A DNA stretch of 64,000 bases from Metellina segmentata (lineage: Eukaryota > Arthropoda > Arachnida > Araneae > Tetragnathidae): NCBI GenBank assembly GCA_947359465.1, contig OX375877.1, positions 71,002,698 to 71,066,697 on the forward strand, read 5' to 3'. Positions within the stretch are counted from its first letter, which is position 1, and each line of letters starts with the position of its first letter. A model generated the notes under the pieces. The model was not told the DNA's origin, made no database searches, and worked only from the letters and a program-made list of their open reading frames with translations. Positions 26,601 to 41,600 of this stretch are shown here, in pieces. Both the position numbers and the translations under genes were made by a program.

Positions 26601-29600
26601 GTCTTTCAGGCCCTTTTCTACTATAGGTCATTGTTACATTTGCCACCACCATTTGAAAAAGGGTTATCACTCTTTTTTCCTAACTAAAAATAAGGACTTT
26701 CTAAACACTTTCTAGGAAAAAATAAGGACTTTCTAAGGAATTAAATAAAACATTGAAAAAAAGTATTATACAATGTATAATACCTGACTTTTGACCAAGT
26801 GGAGATGCTCTTACATATTAGTTAATCTTATAAGAACAGTAGTATATAAAAAATTGAATATTCAAGTATATTTTCTAAAAACTATACACAAATACCACAT
26901 AAAAATTAGATTTTTTTAAAAAATAAGCCATCTAACTTTTACAAAATTCAACAGTTAATATATGGGCATTTACATGGACACGTATTAGTAATATGTAAGT
27001 ACATAAACAAATTACAGAATGGAGACTGCAAGAAAAAAACTTTGGATGTCTCTCTTTTATCTCTTTGCAGTGCATTTGCTTTTATAAAAAGGGAAATAAA
27101 GAGTTAAGTTTGATCAGGACCGGGTTCCGCCCCAGCTTGCTTTTTTACTGTCACATTGGAGGTTTTAATTAAATAAAATTAGTGGCAAATGATTCCTATA
27201 CTAAAAGGAAGGAAAAGGATTGCAAGTTGCATATGTCAGAGTCAAATTTGACTGGATTGGAGTCCGAATGAGTTTTGAAGAAAACATTTTCCCGTGAACC
27301 AAAACGGATCATAACAGATATGCAAAAACTATGATACATTTATAAAATTTATCATATGCTTAAAAAAATAAATGTAATTTTATTGAATAGATATCTAGTG
27401 ACTTTTATTCAAACAAAATTAATTTGAAAATAATCATCTAGGCTGACGACGGAAACGGATTGCGCATGGCATAACAAATGCAAAGTGAAATTTAAGCACA
27501 GTTGGCCTTTGAGTATTTGTCACCCGGATACAAAGAGAAAAAACTTATAAAGCACAGAAAAATTACTTTTGTTTTCAAATAGCGGTCAAATACAACAAGA
27601 GTCCGAAATTTTCAGTTTCTAAACGACTTTTTACGGCTGTCTAGCACTCTGGTTTACACTTATGCGAGCTTTTCTCCAATGTTTTTTCAATCGATCATAT
27701 TTTTTTTTCCTGAACTGATAACCGATTGCTTTAATTTTTAAGAGCAAAAAATCACCCTCAAAAATCTTCAAAACTTTTCTTTATTCAACTTCACTGAGAT
27801 AGTTTTTACAAAGAATTAGAAGGATAAAAAAGTTAGATTAAAAAAAATTGCAACACATTGGGTTGCCACTCAGGTAGCAGTATTAATTAAGATATATTAT
27901 CTTCATATTGTTTGTGATTCATTAAAATAATTTTTTTAAACATTGCACTCACAGGTAACCGAATAAAACAAAATAAATTCACATTTGATGATCGTATTTT
28001 AGTTCGCCTAGCAGGACAACTATTTTGTGCGTTAAGAGAGTCACACGTATCGCATGTCGAAAACACACCGATTTTCATGAGTTTTCAAGTCTTTAAAGTG
28101 TATTTACGTGCTCATCAAGAGTCAATGACGATTTGTATATCGCGTACGAAGGGTTTCCATTCAAGCTGGCCAGTTCACTAAACATTGCAAATGCCGTACT
28201 CGTAAGCAGTTTTATCGCCAATCGGCAGCTAAAAAGAGGTCAGGCATATTGTAAAAAAATATTGTCATTTGAAAACTGAATTTTGTTTTCAAAGGAAACT
28301 AAGCACTTTGTAAGGACTATAGACGAAAAATAAATACTTCTACAGGCTCTTAGAAATGGAAGGTCAAAAGCAGCACTTTCTAAGCACCTGTGGGAACCCT
28401 GTTTGCTGTTATTTAAAAAAAAAATTATTTTAACTAGCATTAGGCTTTCAGATTGCAGCACTCAAAACCAGGATTGATAGTTGACCTCAGTAAAAACATT
28501 CAATAATAGCTAATTTTAGCTGTTCTCTTTGGAACAGTTTATTGCAAAAAGTGTGAGAAAAGATGGTTGGTTGGGTTTTATATGACACATTGGCAATATT
28601 TCGCCAAGCTGCACAAAATGTCAAGGAACTTTTACTGACACAAAGATAGAAATAAAGAAGGAATCGAATATACTCTGCCAACAATTTACAGGTTGCTAGC
28701 ACAATGGGCAAAACCAGTGAGTCACTTGTGATAAAAATAATTTACATTTTTAATTTTGGATGTATTTTCAGAAGTATTTTTTTATAGTTTTTATGATGAA
28801 TTTAAGAACTAAAAGATTTTTTTTTTTTTGCTTTCACACATATGGGGGAGTTCTAAAAATCTCAAGGATTGAAAAGTTAGGTGTCAAAAATGACTAACTG
28901 GTTCCCAAACATGATCATCAAAATGAAATTTATAGGTACAAAACACAATGAACCATTGCTAATTTTGAACTCTGTTGTTAAGAATAATTTTCACAAATAT
29001 TCTATCATGTTTTGTATTTAAAAAAATACAATTGAAATTATGCAATAGAAAAAAACAAATCAATTCTAAACCAGTAAATGTGAATCAATTAAACAAGTAA
29101 AAAGAAAAAAATGCATAACATTTAGATTTGACATTCAAATAAAAAAAAATCAATGTATGTGCATGCAACAGAGGACTTTTAAAAGGAAGGAATGCAAAGG
29201 ATCAATTTTCTAACCTCTGCTTTGTTTGTTAATTCGGCAACATGATTTAAAATCTTATAAAACACTTCATGCCAGGGTAGGTAACTAAAATGAAACAAAA
29301 ATCTTAAAATAAACAAGCAACATACACTTTAAAGTAGCTATTAAGAATAAAAACATAATACTGATATTTCTTTACTAATTTCATAATTTGTTTACTATAT
29401 TATAAACAACTACTTTTCAGAACTAGGCATCTCTACTGAGAAAATAAGGAACAACAATAATGTAATTTCAAAATTTTAATGTATTGGTAAATCAGGAAAT
29501 GAAGATTGTGTACTTGTATTATCATTTAGAGTACAGAAATTTTCTGTAAAGTATATATACAAGAACCATGGGTAGAGGTTTCTCTACAATTCAACGATAG

Positions 29601-32600
29601 TGTATCTAATACATACTATCCAAAGTACATAAAGAACAGTCTATTGAAATGAAACTAAACTGGAACCATAGGAGTTGCCTCAAATTGATCATGGAAAGCA
29701 GGGGCAAATTATGTTTTCAGCTTTTTAAGTTAAAACATGCAAACAAACTTTATGTCAAAATTACATGCAAAAACATACATGCTTTCAGTGAAAAAAGCTC
29801 AAGAATTTAATGTAAAGGTTAAAGTAAAATTTCAAATGATAGTTTCAACTATAGAAATAATCAACTTGGTGTTAAACTAAACACCTGGGAGGGATTTGTA
29901 AGTATAGGCCAATTTGCTGATGCTGCTATATGGGTCATTCTTGCAAAATAGGCAAAATTCATGTCCCTTCAAAATTTATAGAATTCTATCACTCTGAAGA
30001 TTTTGTCAACTTTCAAGAATACTTTAGGATCACTTTTATAATCTACAGAATTAGAAAATTAATGACAGATTTTTTTATTTTATACATTTTTAAAACTTTA
30101 AAATATCAAATATCATTGTCCTGGCATGTCCCTGAGTGAAATTTTACAATTTCTTCATTCATTAGGGTTTTAATATTTATTTATATATTCTTGTAAATAA
30201 TTTATTCTGATTCTTTATACATTTGAAAGGTTATTAGTTACAATAATGGAAATAATATTGCAAAAATTTCCAAAAGTAACTTCAATATCTATTGTCCCAA
30301 GAAATATCATCATTTTCCTGGCATCTCAGATATCATTATGTGGGCAGTTAATAGATGACAGCACTGAGTTAGAAGAATATTTTTCAAGTAATCTGGGGTT
30401 GAGATTATTTAAATAAATAACTGCCATCTTGAAAAGTTATCAACTTTTTTTTTGGTCAGCACATACAAGTTCAGAGTTCTAGGTTTATGTTTATTGAAGA
30501 TCATTTTCCTGGCTTTGATAAAAATTAAATGTTTGTAGTAAATTTTAATTTTTTTTATTATCAAGTGTATAAAAGATATTTCTTAAATGTGTGTGAAATT
30601 CAAACCGAAATTTTTAAGGGTTCATCCATTAAGCCCTGAACAAGCCTATTTCATCATTATCCTGGCCATCATTGTCCTGCCTTTAACATACCAAGTCAAT
30701 GATGTCAAGACAGGAAAATGATGTTTTGTGTTCAGTATTTTATAAATATTTAAATTATTAACTGAAGACAAATATATTCTTTACTTTTAACTATTAACTT
30801 TTGATTATTTATTATCCATTGTAATTTTTTTAATAGTAAAATACCTTATAATGGGCTTGAAATTTTGAAACTTATTTGTTTCTTTTATTTAAAACATAAT
30901 GTTTTTGTCATTGCACCTAAAAATGTCTAGATATTACTAAATATCCTTTATCGCATGCTCTTTTTTATAAGTTGTAAACAATATATGGACAGATATGAGT
31001 GATAAAAAGAAACAAACATATGAGGAAATGTTGTTAAAGAAAAGGTTAGCTGAGAAACGTCGTCAGGAGCATATTAAAAAAAATTACATAACGTTTGATA
31101 CAAGATAAATTGAAGAGGCATGTGAAATATATGTTAACCAAAAGAAGAAAAAAGTGGTAAAGCCTATAGCTAAAATGAGTTCGAGGCAGAAAAGGGGAAT
31201 TATAAAAATAGGAAAGAAAATTCAAAACTCTATCGAACAAGAAATTGTCATCCGATAGAATTGGCTACCCAAACCAAGTGAAAGTGGTATAGATATTCAA
31301 CTTTCAGGTTCTTCAAACCCAGACACAACAAGAGATGATAATGTTAAGAAAAAAATTTAATGAAAAAAGTTAGAAGAGATAGAGCAGAGACCTACATTTG
31401 TATAAAGAAACTGGAAGAAAAATTTTAAAAATATACAAGGCAAATGGAAAAATACAAAAAGAAATACTACAGATCAAAAATAGCTGAGAATTGATTGCAG
31501 TAATTTAACACCACACAGCAAAACACGTAATCTGTTAAAAAAGCATAAAAGTTGCAGTAATAGCTATCCACGATGTTCCTACTTTCTTATTATACTTACA
31601 TAATCGGGAATCCATAATTTCCTGAAGTGTCATGTTCTTAGTAATTTAATTTATGTACTTAATCAGCTGAATTAAAAATACATGGTCATATGAAATGTTC
31701 AACAAGAAATTTATACATTTTTTTCTATTTTCATCATTGTCCTGGCAGGCTCGTCATTGTCCTGCCTTCCAATATTTTGAAATATTTTTTTCCTTAACAA
31801 AATGTTAATAATTTAGATTGCTCATATTTTTAATTTACTTAATGAACATGGTAGAAAATTATTAGGCCAAAAAAATAAAGTTTTAAAAACCTTCGATTGA
31901 AAGAATTTTAAGAAGCCAATTTTTCCTATTTCACAAGAATGACCCATATACTGTCTGCAAGAGTTCTTCATGTGCATATCATATACAAATAATATATAGC
32001 TCTGGAGCCTTCATCTGGAAAATTTCATATTATGTTCATAAATAGCATAATTTTGTCAATAAAGTATTTTTTAACCACTCCCTCATCACTGGTTCTATAA
32101 TACAGATATTTTGCATAAAATCAAACAATACAAAAAATTCTTGAAAGTATACCCTACGATTCAAGAATATTAAAACATATTTATAACAGTGTGAAAAACA
32201 TAACTTTTTGGGTGTTAGTGAATTTTTAAAAACTTAGAATAGAAGACTTTCTCTCCTGAATAAAAATTAATAAATACTTAGGAGATGTTCCTTAAGTATT
32301 CAATTTCAAAATACACAGATCTATGAATGAAGTTAAAAAGAAAAGTATCATATATGTTTTAATATACCTAAGAATAACATAGCAAGTGGAAGAATTGGAA
32401 GCATGCCTGCAGAATCCAAATGTCCATTCACTGTCAATATTTGTCAGCACAAAAGAAAAGTGCTGCACAGCAGAACTAGATAAACACAAATAGCAACTTT
32501 AAATTTACAACACAAAATGGTACACATTAATGTTATATAATGTATAATCTAACAGATACAGGGCTTATAACAGGTTTTAAAGTTTAGAAAAGGGAAAAGT

Positions 32601-35600
32601 GACAAATCGAACCAAAAAAGTGACAAATAACAATAATGCCAAATATATTCAAGTATAAAGACCGAAAAGAGAAAAATATACTCCCCAGTCACTTAACCTT
32701 TTTTGTTTCTTTCTTTGGGGAAGGATATTTATATTCTTCATTTAAAAAGCTTATTATTTAACGATATTAATAAAAAATAAATAAAAAAAATTTTAATCAT
32801 GATTTTTAAATATGCTTATTTTTGACATAGCTTGAAGAATATTTTCAATTTCTTTGGAAGATTCTCTGATTCTTTTTTTTTTTGTAGAAAAGGAAAGAAA
32901 TTCATTAATTTTTTTTTCAAGAAAAGAAAGTGCACTTTTTAATGTCTGTCTTTGCTGCCCCTTTAACCATCGCCTAAGCAAGTACTGCTTCCTTAAGCAC
33001 TGTCCAACACCTCATCCTCTTCCTTACGCATTTTGGTTCTTCTTCTATTACCTTTCTTCTCTTTGCAAGCTGCTTTAAATTTTTTTTTCTCTGCTTCCAA
33101 TCTTTCTTTTTTTTTTCCTGTCCTCTAATTTTTCTTGAGCCTTCCATTTCATATCTAATAAATAGGCATTGTAGGCTTTATTTGCAACCATTCCCTTAAT
33201 CTATTAGCTTTCATCTGATCGGCACCTAATAAGGTTGATGGTCAAAATTTGCCGAACTTTTTTTTTCATATCTTGCCATCATCAATGCATTGAGTGTCCA
33301 TTCTGACATTGATGCGCTCTCTCCTGTCAAAGCTCTTCCTGAGGCTGAGAAGCCATGTTCAGTGTCAACCCTACCATGAGAAAGTGACAGAGCAGACTTC
33401 ACTAGCTTTGACACAACTCGGTACTTAGGATCTACACCACTAATACTCGCAGTCTGAAGAACTGGTCCCAGTAAACATCAATAGGCTTCATTCTTTGGTA
33501 TTTTCCAGTCATCCAGTAGTATGTCTGTTGGGACCTCACATGGCATTGCTCTTGCAACTTCTAATACTTATCGCACTGTCACCACTAAGTTTCTCAAGAG
33601 GACCAAGACAGAATAAAATTTTAAGAAGAGATGAACTGAAAGAGGACTTCTTTAAAAGATAGTTAATACTAGCACTGTAATGCTTCTGAGCCCTTAGAAA
33701 AAATAAATTCCTTTCCTTCTCTTTCACAATCTGAAGTGCTGTAGAAATTTTGTCTCCAATCACAATAACAGTCAGAGGCAACAGTTTCTGAGGACATACA
33801 CACTACACTACAATAATCGACTGGACGCCAGCGGATTTGAATAAAATCCGACTACTTGTTTGGGGGTGTTTTCCGTGGTATGGCCTTGGACCTTTGCATG
33901 TTGTTCCTGGTCAATTAAACGCAAACGCCTACATGAACATTCTGGACAATCAGGTTCTTCCTACGCTCTGGTAATTTTATGGAATGGACGAATGTTAATT
34001 CCAGGATGACAACGCTCCATGTCATGTTGCAGCCTCTGTCAAGCAGTGGTATCAAGATATGAATGTAAAACGTCTTTCCTGGCCTGCTTAGAGTCCCAAC
34101 CTAAACCCCATAGAACATTTGTGGGACAAGCGACGCTTACTGACCAGGGAAGCTGAGCTGGCGACATTCTTGCAACAGGAATTGACGCAAGTACCCACAG
34201 CCGTGCATCAAAACCTTGTTGAAAGTATGCCCACTAAAGTTGCTAGTGTAATTGCAGTATTTGGGGGACTATAACCTACTAAAGCATGTATTCTTTTCGT
34301 ATCACATCTTGCTGTCTGATCCATTATTGCATGGTAGTGTATCTTCCCTTTCATCCATATTTAAATCTCGAATAAATTTCTCTTTGTAGATCCTACCTTA
34401 AATTGTTCTTATCAACAATTCAAGTTGAGAAAGAAGGTTGTGCATTAGGGGTACATGCATAAAATCCGACAGCTTCCATCGTCCATTTATTTTTCTGAAG
34501 ACGATTATATATACTTTCACACATGTTTATATATACTTTCACTCACGATTATATACGCTTTCATACATGATTATATATACTTTCACTCACGATAATATAA
34601 GCTTTCATAAACGATTATATATACTTTCTCACACGATTATATATACTTGTACTTGATACAACAAATATCACCTCAGCCTTCATAGTTTCTCTTCTAAGTA
34701 AATGAACAATTTTCACGTAGCCTGGTCTTTGTATCATGTTTGGCTTCTTTACTGGAATGTAGTGAAGGAAATACTTTCACACTGTAATCAACTGTTCAAG
34801 CAACCTTTCAGCAGCTGGCTTTAGGCTTAGCCACCTGCTTGATGAAATAGTGAGTGGGAAGTTTCAAGTCTCCTTGAATTGGTTTGTATGTTGACCAATG
34901 CTTAGGCCACCAATTACAAAATCTGTGAATAGAAAAAACTAATTCAGACACATCTCCCTGAAGCTTCAAAGCTGACTCTCTTCCTATATCAAATTCCTCA
35001 GCACCAGGATATGTGATCAAGGGTGTTGTGGGGGAATTCGATGGAACAGCGTTCCACTGCCTTAATGGAAATTGCGAAGGAAGGGAACTATATTCTGCTG
35101 CTCCGTATTTAGAGAGTTGCTATTGGTTATTTGATGGCAAGATTATCTTATTTGGTAATACTTGAGGCTCCAATTCTTTTCATGAACGGAAATTAATACT
35201 ATAACAGTCAGCGCCAGGCGTAGCATTACATTACAATCGCCTAAAAAAAAAGAAGAATTTTTTTTAAATTTTGTCGGAAACACAGGCGTCATTCAGAAGG
35301 GGGAGGGGGATTGCCACTCCCCTTCTGAATTATGCTCAAATGGCATACCTGCCTAGGAGGAAACTAGCCTGGACAAGTTCCAAAGCAAGACGAAATTACA
35401 TAATATGTACTAGGTTAAAATTTGACTTTTTAGAGAAAAAAATGAATTTTTTTAGTTGTGCACTAAAAATTGTTTTCAAGTAGAATTTAAGAATTTAAAC
35501 ACCTAAAAAAGTGACAAAATGTCAAAAAAGTGACAAAAGAACAAAAAAAATAACAATTTCAGTTCTTCAGACATCAAAACAGACTTCATACATCAGTTCA

Positions 35601-38600
35601 ATTCTCTTAAAAACATATCAGTTTGTAATTTTTAAAACTTTGGAATTTAGATATTTAAAAATTACAAATACTTCAAGAACTGAGAAATTTTAAAGGGGGT
35701 CATCAAACTATCAGAATGGAAAGGTTGTCTTAGACTAGGGCAGCAAATAAATAGGCATGCAGCATTAACAAGTAGAAACTATTGGAAGATATGCACTATA
35801 TCAAGGTTTTTCAACCTGTGTTCCCCGGAACCCTTAGGTTCCGAAAAGGTTTTGAAGGTTTCCTCTGGATGATATAAACATGTTTTGCGATAAAAAACAT
35901 GCCAACTTTAGTCATTAATGATTTTTTTATTAATTTTTTTTTTTTTTGTTCTTGTGTTTGTGTGTAATTTGTTTTGTATTTACGTATTTCATAGAAAATA
36001 AAGTTTAATTTTGTGTTTTTTCACTTTGTAAAGCAGTATTTTTCAAAGAATGGTCTGTGAATGGTAGTCTACCCCCAGTTTTTCGCGATGTGTAAAAGCA
36101 TGTTAAGGCGGAAACTTGAGTAGATAACACAAGTTTGATAAATGCTGTCTTAAATTGTTATCTAAATTTAGAGTTCTTTGAAGAATTATAAACTAGAAGG
36201 ATTCCAAAGGCTGAGGAAGGTTGAAGACACTGCACTATATAAAGCACAACAAAAATGTCAGTGAGAATAACACACAGAATAATCTTAAGAATCTAGTATA
36301 TTAAAATAATCTTACTTGCTAAAATCACAGGGATATGCAAAACTAGGCACCGATTTTAAAATTTGCTGTAAGAAAAAATCGGTTTTATTTTATAAGAAAT
36401 GAAATGCTACATTTCAACAAAGAAAAGTAGTGAAATAAATTCTTATGTTAATGAAAACTGAATATAAAGTAAGTGCATAGTATTAAAAATTCTATGAAAT
36501 AAAAAAGTTTATTCTAATTTAAGAATTATGGAAGCAGCATATTTCCTTTTATGTTCCCTCAACATTTTACTTTTCAATTTTTATTACAGTTTAAAGACAA
36601 AACAGTTCAAAAACAAAAATATTTAGGAATTTTTTAATCTTAGAAATTTTTTTTTATTTATATACACTGGCCTCCAATGTTAAGCATACGAGGTAAGATT
36701 AACAAAAATGCAAAAATAAAGCTCTGATTAACACAAAATTGCACAAGATAGCAAATGTGTTTATGCATTAAAGAAATAATATAGGGGACAGTGGATACCA
36801 AGTTACAGGAGATAGAGAATTCACAAGGGGATTTCGATAAGATATCCGAATGGGCTGTAAAATGGGGTATGTCATTTAATATAGGGAAATGTCAAGTTCT
36901 GCATATGGGTTACAGGAACAGTGGAGCCGAGCACTGTCTGCAGGGAGTAAAAGTAAGGGAGGGAGAAACAGTCAAGGATCTTGGGGTGATAATTCACATG
37001 GATTTTAAAACGGGTCACCAATGTTCAGCTGCGGGTAAAAAGGCTAATAGGTTATTGGAGTATATTAAAAAGACTGCAACTTCAAGGGATAAGAATATAA
37101 TCTTGCCGTTATATAAGGTCTTAGTAAGACCACATCTAGAATATGCGGTACAATTCTGGGCTCCATATATGAGAAAGGATATAGAATTAATTGAAAGGGT
37201 TCAGCACACAGCTACAAAAATAATAAAGGGGATAGCAAATCTAGACTATAATGAACGTTTAAGTAAGCTAAACGTGTATACACTGGAAAGAAGGAGGGGG
37301 AATCTGATTCAGCTTTTCAAGTTGGTAAAACAAGGGGACAGAGAGGGCTTAAATTTCAATAGGGATAACAGAACAAGGGGCCATGGGTATATATTGAATA
37401 CGACACATTTTAATCGGGATTTAAGGAAAAACTACTACTTTAATAGGGTAATAGACAAATGGAACGCGTTGCCAGAAAATATAGTTAATTCAAAAGGAGT
37501 GTGCAAATTTAAGATACAATTGGATAGTCAGTGGGAATTGGGGAATTCATAAACAAAGGACCAGCTGTAGCTGGTCGTCAATATTTATATTTATATTTGA
37601 AAACAAGAATTTTGTACAAAGATTTAATTTTCATAAGAAAGTTATATAATGTAACATTTGGGTCATTAACAAATGATGTTTAAAGTCAAACAAAACTTAC
37701 ATCAATACGGGATATGACCACCTCGGACCTTTACAATGATTTTCCATGTTTTCAATGGGGTGATCAATCATCGCAGATCCCAGCAATGGCCATTCCTCCA
37801 ATAGGGAAATTTCCAACTATCCAAGACTGGTTGGAGGAGGTAAATGCCTGCCTGAGGGCATCCAAAAGGTTTTCAATGGGGTTGACGTCAGGGGAATATA
37901 GCGGCCACTCCATTTGAGATATGCCCTCACTTTCCAGGTACTTGGCAGCAATGTTGGCTCAATAGGGACGAGCATTATCATCCATAAAGATGAAATCAGG
38001 ACCATTTGCTGCAGCATAGTCTAACAATGGGGTCCCGACTGCATCCTGATACAGCACAGCCATCACAGAACCACCTTTAAAGATGCGCAACTCATTGCGA
38101 TATCCCATTGTAATTCCAGCCCACACCATGATGGTGCCACCGCTGAATGTGTGATGTTCTTGGCCGGATTGTGTGTGCCTCGTCCTCTACAGACCCTTAC
38201 GCACTTATCATCCGATTCCAGGTCAAATCTGGACTCGTCCGTGAACAGGACGTTGTGCTAATCTAAGGCAGTCCAATTGACATGTTAACACCACCACTTT
38301 AATCTTGCCCCTCTGGCTTTATAGTTAGGGGAACACAAACGAGCGGTACTTGGGCATTCAGTCCCTTTGTGTGAAGCTTTCGGCAGACTATGGCGCAGCA
38401 GTTGGTCCTGATTTCCTCCTTATTCTTTATGGACGATAACTTCCCTATCAAACCAACATTGTTAATGAGTACCTGGAAACGGAGGGCATTTTTTGTATGG
38501 AGTGGCAGCATATTCTTGTATGGAGTGGCGGCAAGGAAAATCGTGGTAAAGTTTGTGTGAAGATCTGAGGTGGTCATATCTCTTATTAACGTAAGTTCTG

Positions 38601-41600
38601 CTTGGCTTTAAACTTCATTTTGTTAATGACCCAAGTGCAATGTCATCATGACTTACGAAAATTAAATATTTTTTTATCTTTGTACATACTAATTCTTGTT
38701 TTCTTTAATGCTTCAACACATTTGCTACCTTCATGTGTAATTTTCTGTTTATCAAATCTTTAGTTTTGCATTTTTGTTGATTTTACTTTTGATTACTTAC
38801 TTTTTGATTTTACTTAACTTTTGGAGGCCAGTGTACATCCACATCAATTCTATTCTCATGCATATAATCAAAGGGAAAACAGAGATTAGAATATAAAATC
38901 GGTATCAAATTTTTTTGCACCAAGATTGCAAAATTGGCTGTAATCATATTTGCTGTAGCCATAGTGAAATCAATAAAATTAATTGAAGCATTTAAAATCT
39001 TTAAAGAGCACTAAACATACAAATTAAGAAATCATACCAAAGCCTAATTTTTAAAATAAGTAAAAACAAACAGATTCATGTATGTGTGACACATATCCAC
39101 ATTAAACTTCTTTAATTACTGATATCAATTGATAGCAAAAGTGTCATTATTCATAGTTCCTATCCTATTAAAATCCACATTTATGACTATATCATCCATA
39201 TTCACATAAGCGAACAATATTTTGTTTACTATTACTGCTATCAATTCCTGTTGCCAATAAAATGCATGGCAAAAAGTTAGTCCATCCTGTTACCAAGAAT
39301 CTGAAGGTCTCTTTTTCTATTGCATCCCATCTTGTTCAAAGAAAGACAATCAGACAATTTTAGTAGTTAAAACATATTTTGCTTCTTATTTTCTTTCCTG
39401 TACTGATTTCTATTCCCCGATTTTTCATTGCTTTTCAAAATCAGATTGCTGAATTTCATTTAGAGTGGTGAGTTCTTTGGCAGCAAAATCAATGAATGAA
39501 TCCAATAGTCTATTTTATATTGCTTATATCAGTAGTTGGCAATTGCCAATGAATAAATAATGTTGATTTCTGTGCCACATACATCATTGTTAGATATTTT
39601 GATAGATAGAACAAAATAAAATAACCACATCTGAATAGAAAAAATAAATAAAAATAAAGACCAACACAAAACAAGTATAGAGGAAGGGAAATAATTCAGA
39701 ATTATGGCATGCATATTACACATTACAACCACAATTCTGCACTTGGGTAGTTAATTGAGAAATTTAAATTACAATTCTTAACAGCTATAATATTCTATTC
39801 AGTTGGAATGCTTTTTAATCACTTAATCCCAACCTTCACTATAACCAATTTTTTATTTACAGCATGTTTCATATCATTTACAAAGGTAGTAATTTAAAAT
39901 GTTCTCTTTAAGTTTCAAAGCTTTAACCAGGGATAGACTGGGTTATCAGTCTAGGAAAATTTAGCCATCAATTGGCCTAATGGGAGAAAACCAAATATAG
40001 TTAAAAGTAAATTATTCAATTTTAAGCAATTAGATGCCTTATAAATCGTTTAAATGAAATTATTTCAGCACCATTAGTTCAAGGAATAAATACCCCTTAA
40101 ATTGTTATCTGTACCTCCAGACTATCTTAGATTATGAGAAAGGCTTTCATTTGTTGTAATCAAATAAATTGATTCAATATTATCAAAAGACATCACAAAA
40201 TTTACCCAGAAGAGACTAGATAGATTTTTATAATAAGAATTATTTCCAAGAGAAACTACCATGTTGTACACTTTTGACCTAAAAAACATTTCTACATTAT
40301 ACACAATTTACCATGGATTTTTTACATCACTACCATTTTGTTTCTAGATTAAAGCTTCCAGATTTCTAGCAACTTCTTTGTTCAACTATGATCTTTTAAC
40401 TACAACAGAAACCTAATGCATCAGTTATTTATAATGAGGTACAGAGTTGATTTTATTATTGATATGTAATAGTTTACTGCCTTTCAAACTGGAAAACATT
40501 TAAAAACAGTAAAAATAAACTTTCTTTGTCTAATTCCAGATTATTATTTTAATTTTAAATTTAATTAATTTTGAAATCTCTATCATTTTATGCTCTTAGA
40601 AGTACCAGCCTCTTCAACTTTGTTTAAGATAATTTCTCTATGATGTACATACAGTATATTGCAATCAAAGAAAACTGAAATAAACATAATTGATTCTTAC
40701 CTCATGTTTGAAATTATACGGATATTTCCAAGTAATCCATGGTTCTATTAAAGAGAAAATGTTAATAACATGTGATTAAATATACATCCTACTTTTATTG
40801 AACTAGTTTCAGCTTGCAATTAAAGGATTAATTTTAATCAATAAACATAAGGTATCAAAATTGACATAAATTTATGTAAAACTCAATTCACACCTGATTT
40901 TGAATAGATCATGATTTTAATAACAAATCTAGATGATGGTGAACAAAATTGAATTAAAGAATGCAAAATTTGACTTGCCTTTATTAGTCTCAGGTGGAAT
41001 TCCAATTTCACAGAAGACTTCATAAATAAGACCAGGATTTTTCCTATAGAATATACAATACATATTTACTTGATGAAAAATTCCATGCAAACCTCATATA
41101 TAAATATTTTATAGATTTTTAAAATTGAATTTAAAAAATGACAACACTGATGTAACATAAAATTATAAATAACAAAATTAATTTCCAATAAAATAAATCT
41201 AGATTGTGATATTTTTGCACGTTGCTCGAAAAAGGACGCCCGAGTTGTCAGCAAATCACTTCACGGTAATAAAAGTTCTAATACAAAAAAGTGACTAAGT
41301 CCTGTCAATACTAGCATTATGAAAGGAACAAAACATTGTAAAGTAATTTTGTTTGGTATAGTAACAATTTTAAAAATATAAATTGCTGAATCAGCTGTTA
41401 CTAAAAACTTGTAAAATGGACATTGGCCCTTTTTCCACCAAGTTAGATACAAGTTTTGCAATTTCAATCACAAGTCATAATTGTTTTGTACTTTTTTTTT
41501 TAAACTTTTCTAGTTTTACTTTGTACATCTCTTTGAGAATAACAGCAGCTTTGTATGAAATATCAGAGCATTTAACCACCTTTTATTTTTGCAATTCTTT

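Larger units (their letters stand above)
36665..38833 (-). mobile_element. Tc1-like transposon with long TIRs, split by a LINE
   Basis: Ends CACTGGCCTCCAA and TTGGAGGCCAGTG with TA duplications (36663-36664, 38834-38835). The inverted similarity continues for over 200 bp, up to ATGACCACCTC at both ends (37714 and 38577), once the LINE at 36784-37598 is ignored. Transposase remnant on the minus strand. Confidence 0.9.

Noticed and set aside
34501..34648. Regular repeats considered as a CRISPR array
   Set aside because: Units are contiguous 22-bp minisatellite copies with no unique spacers, in a eukaryotic intron.
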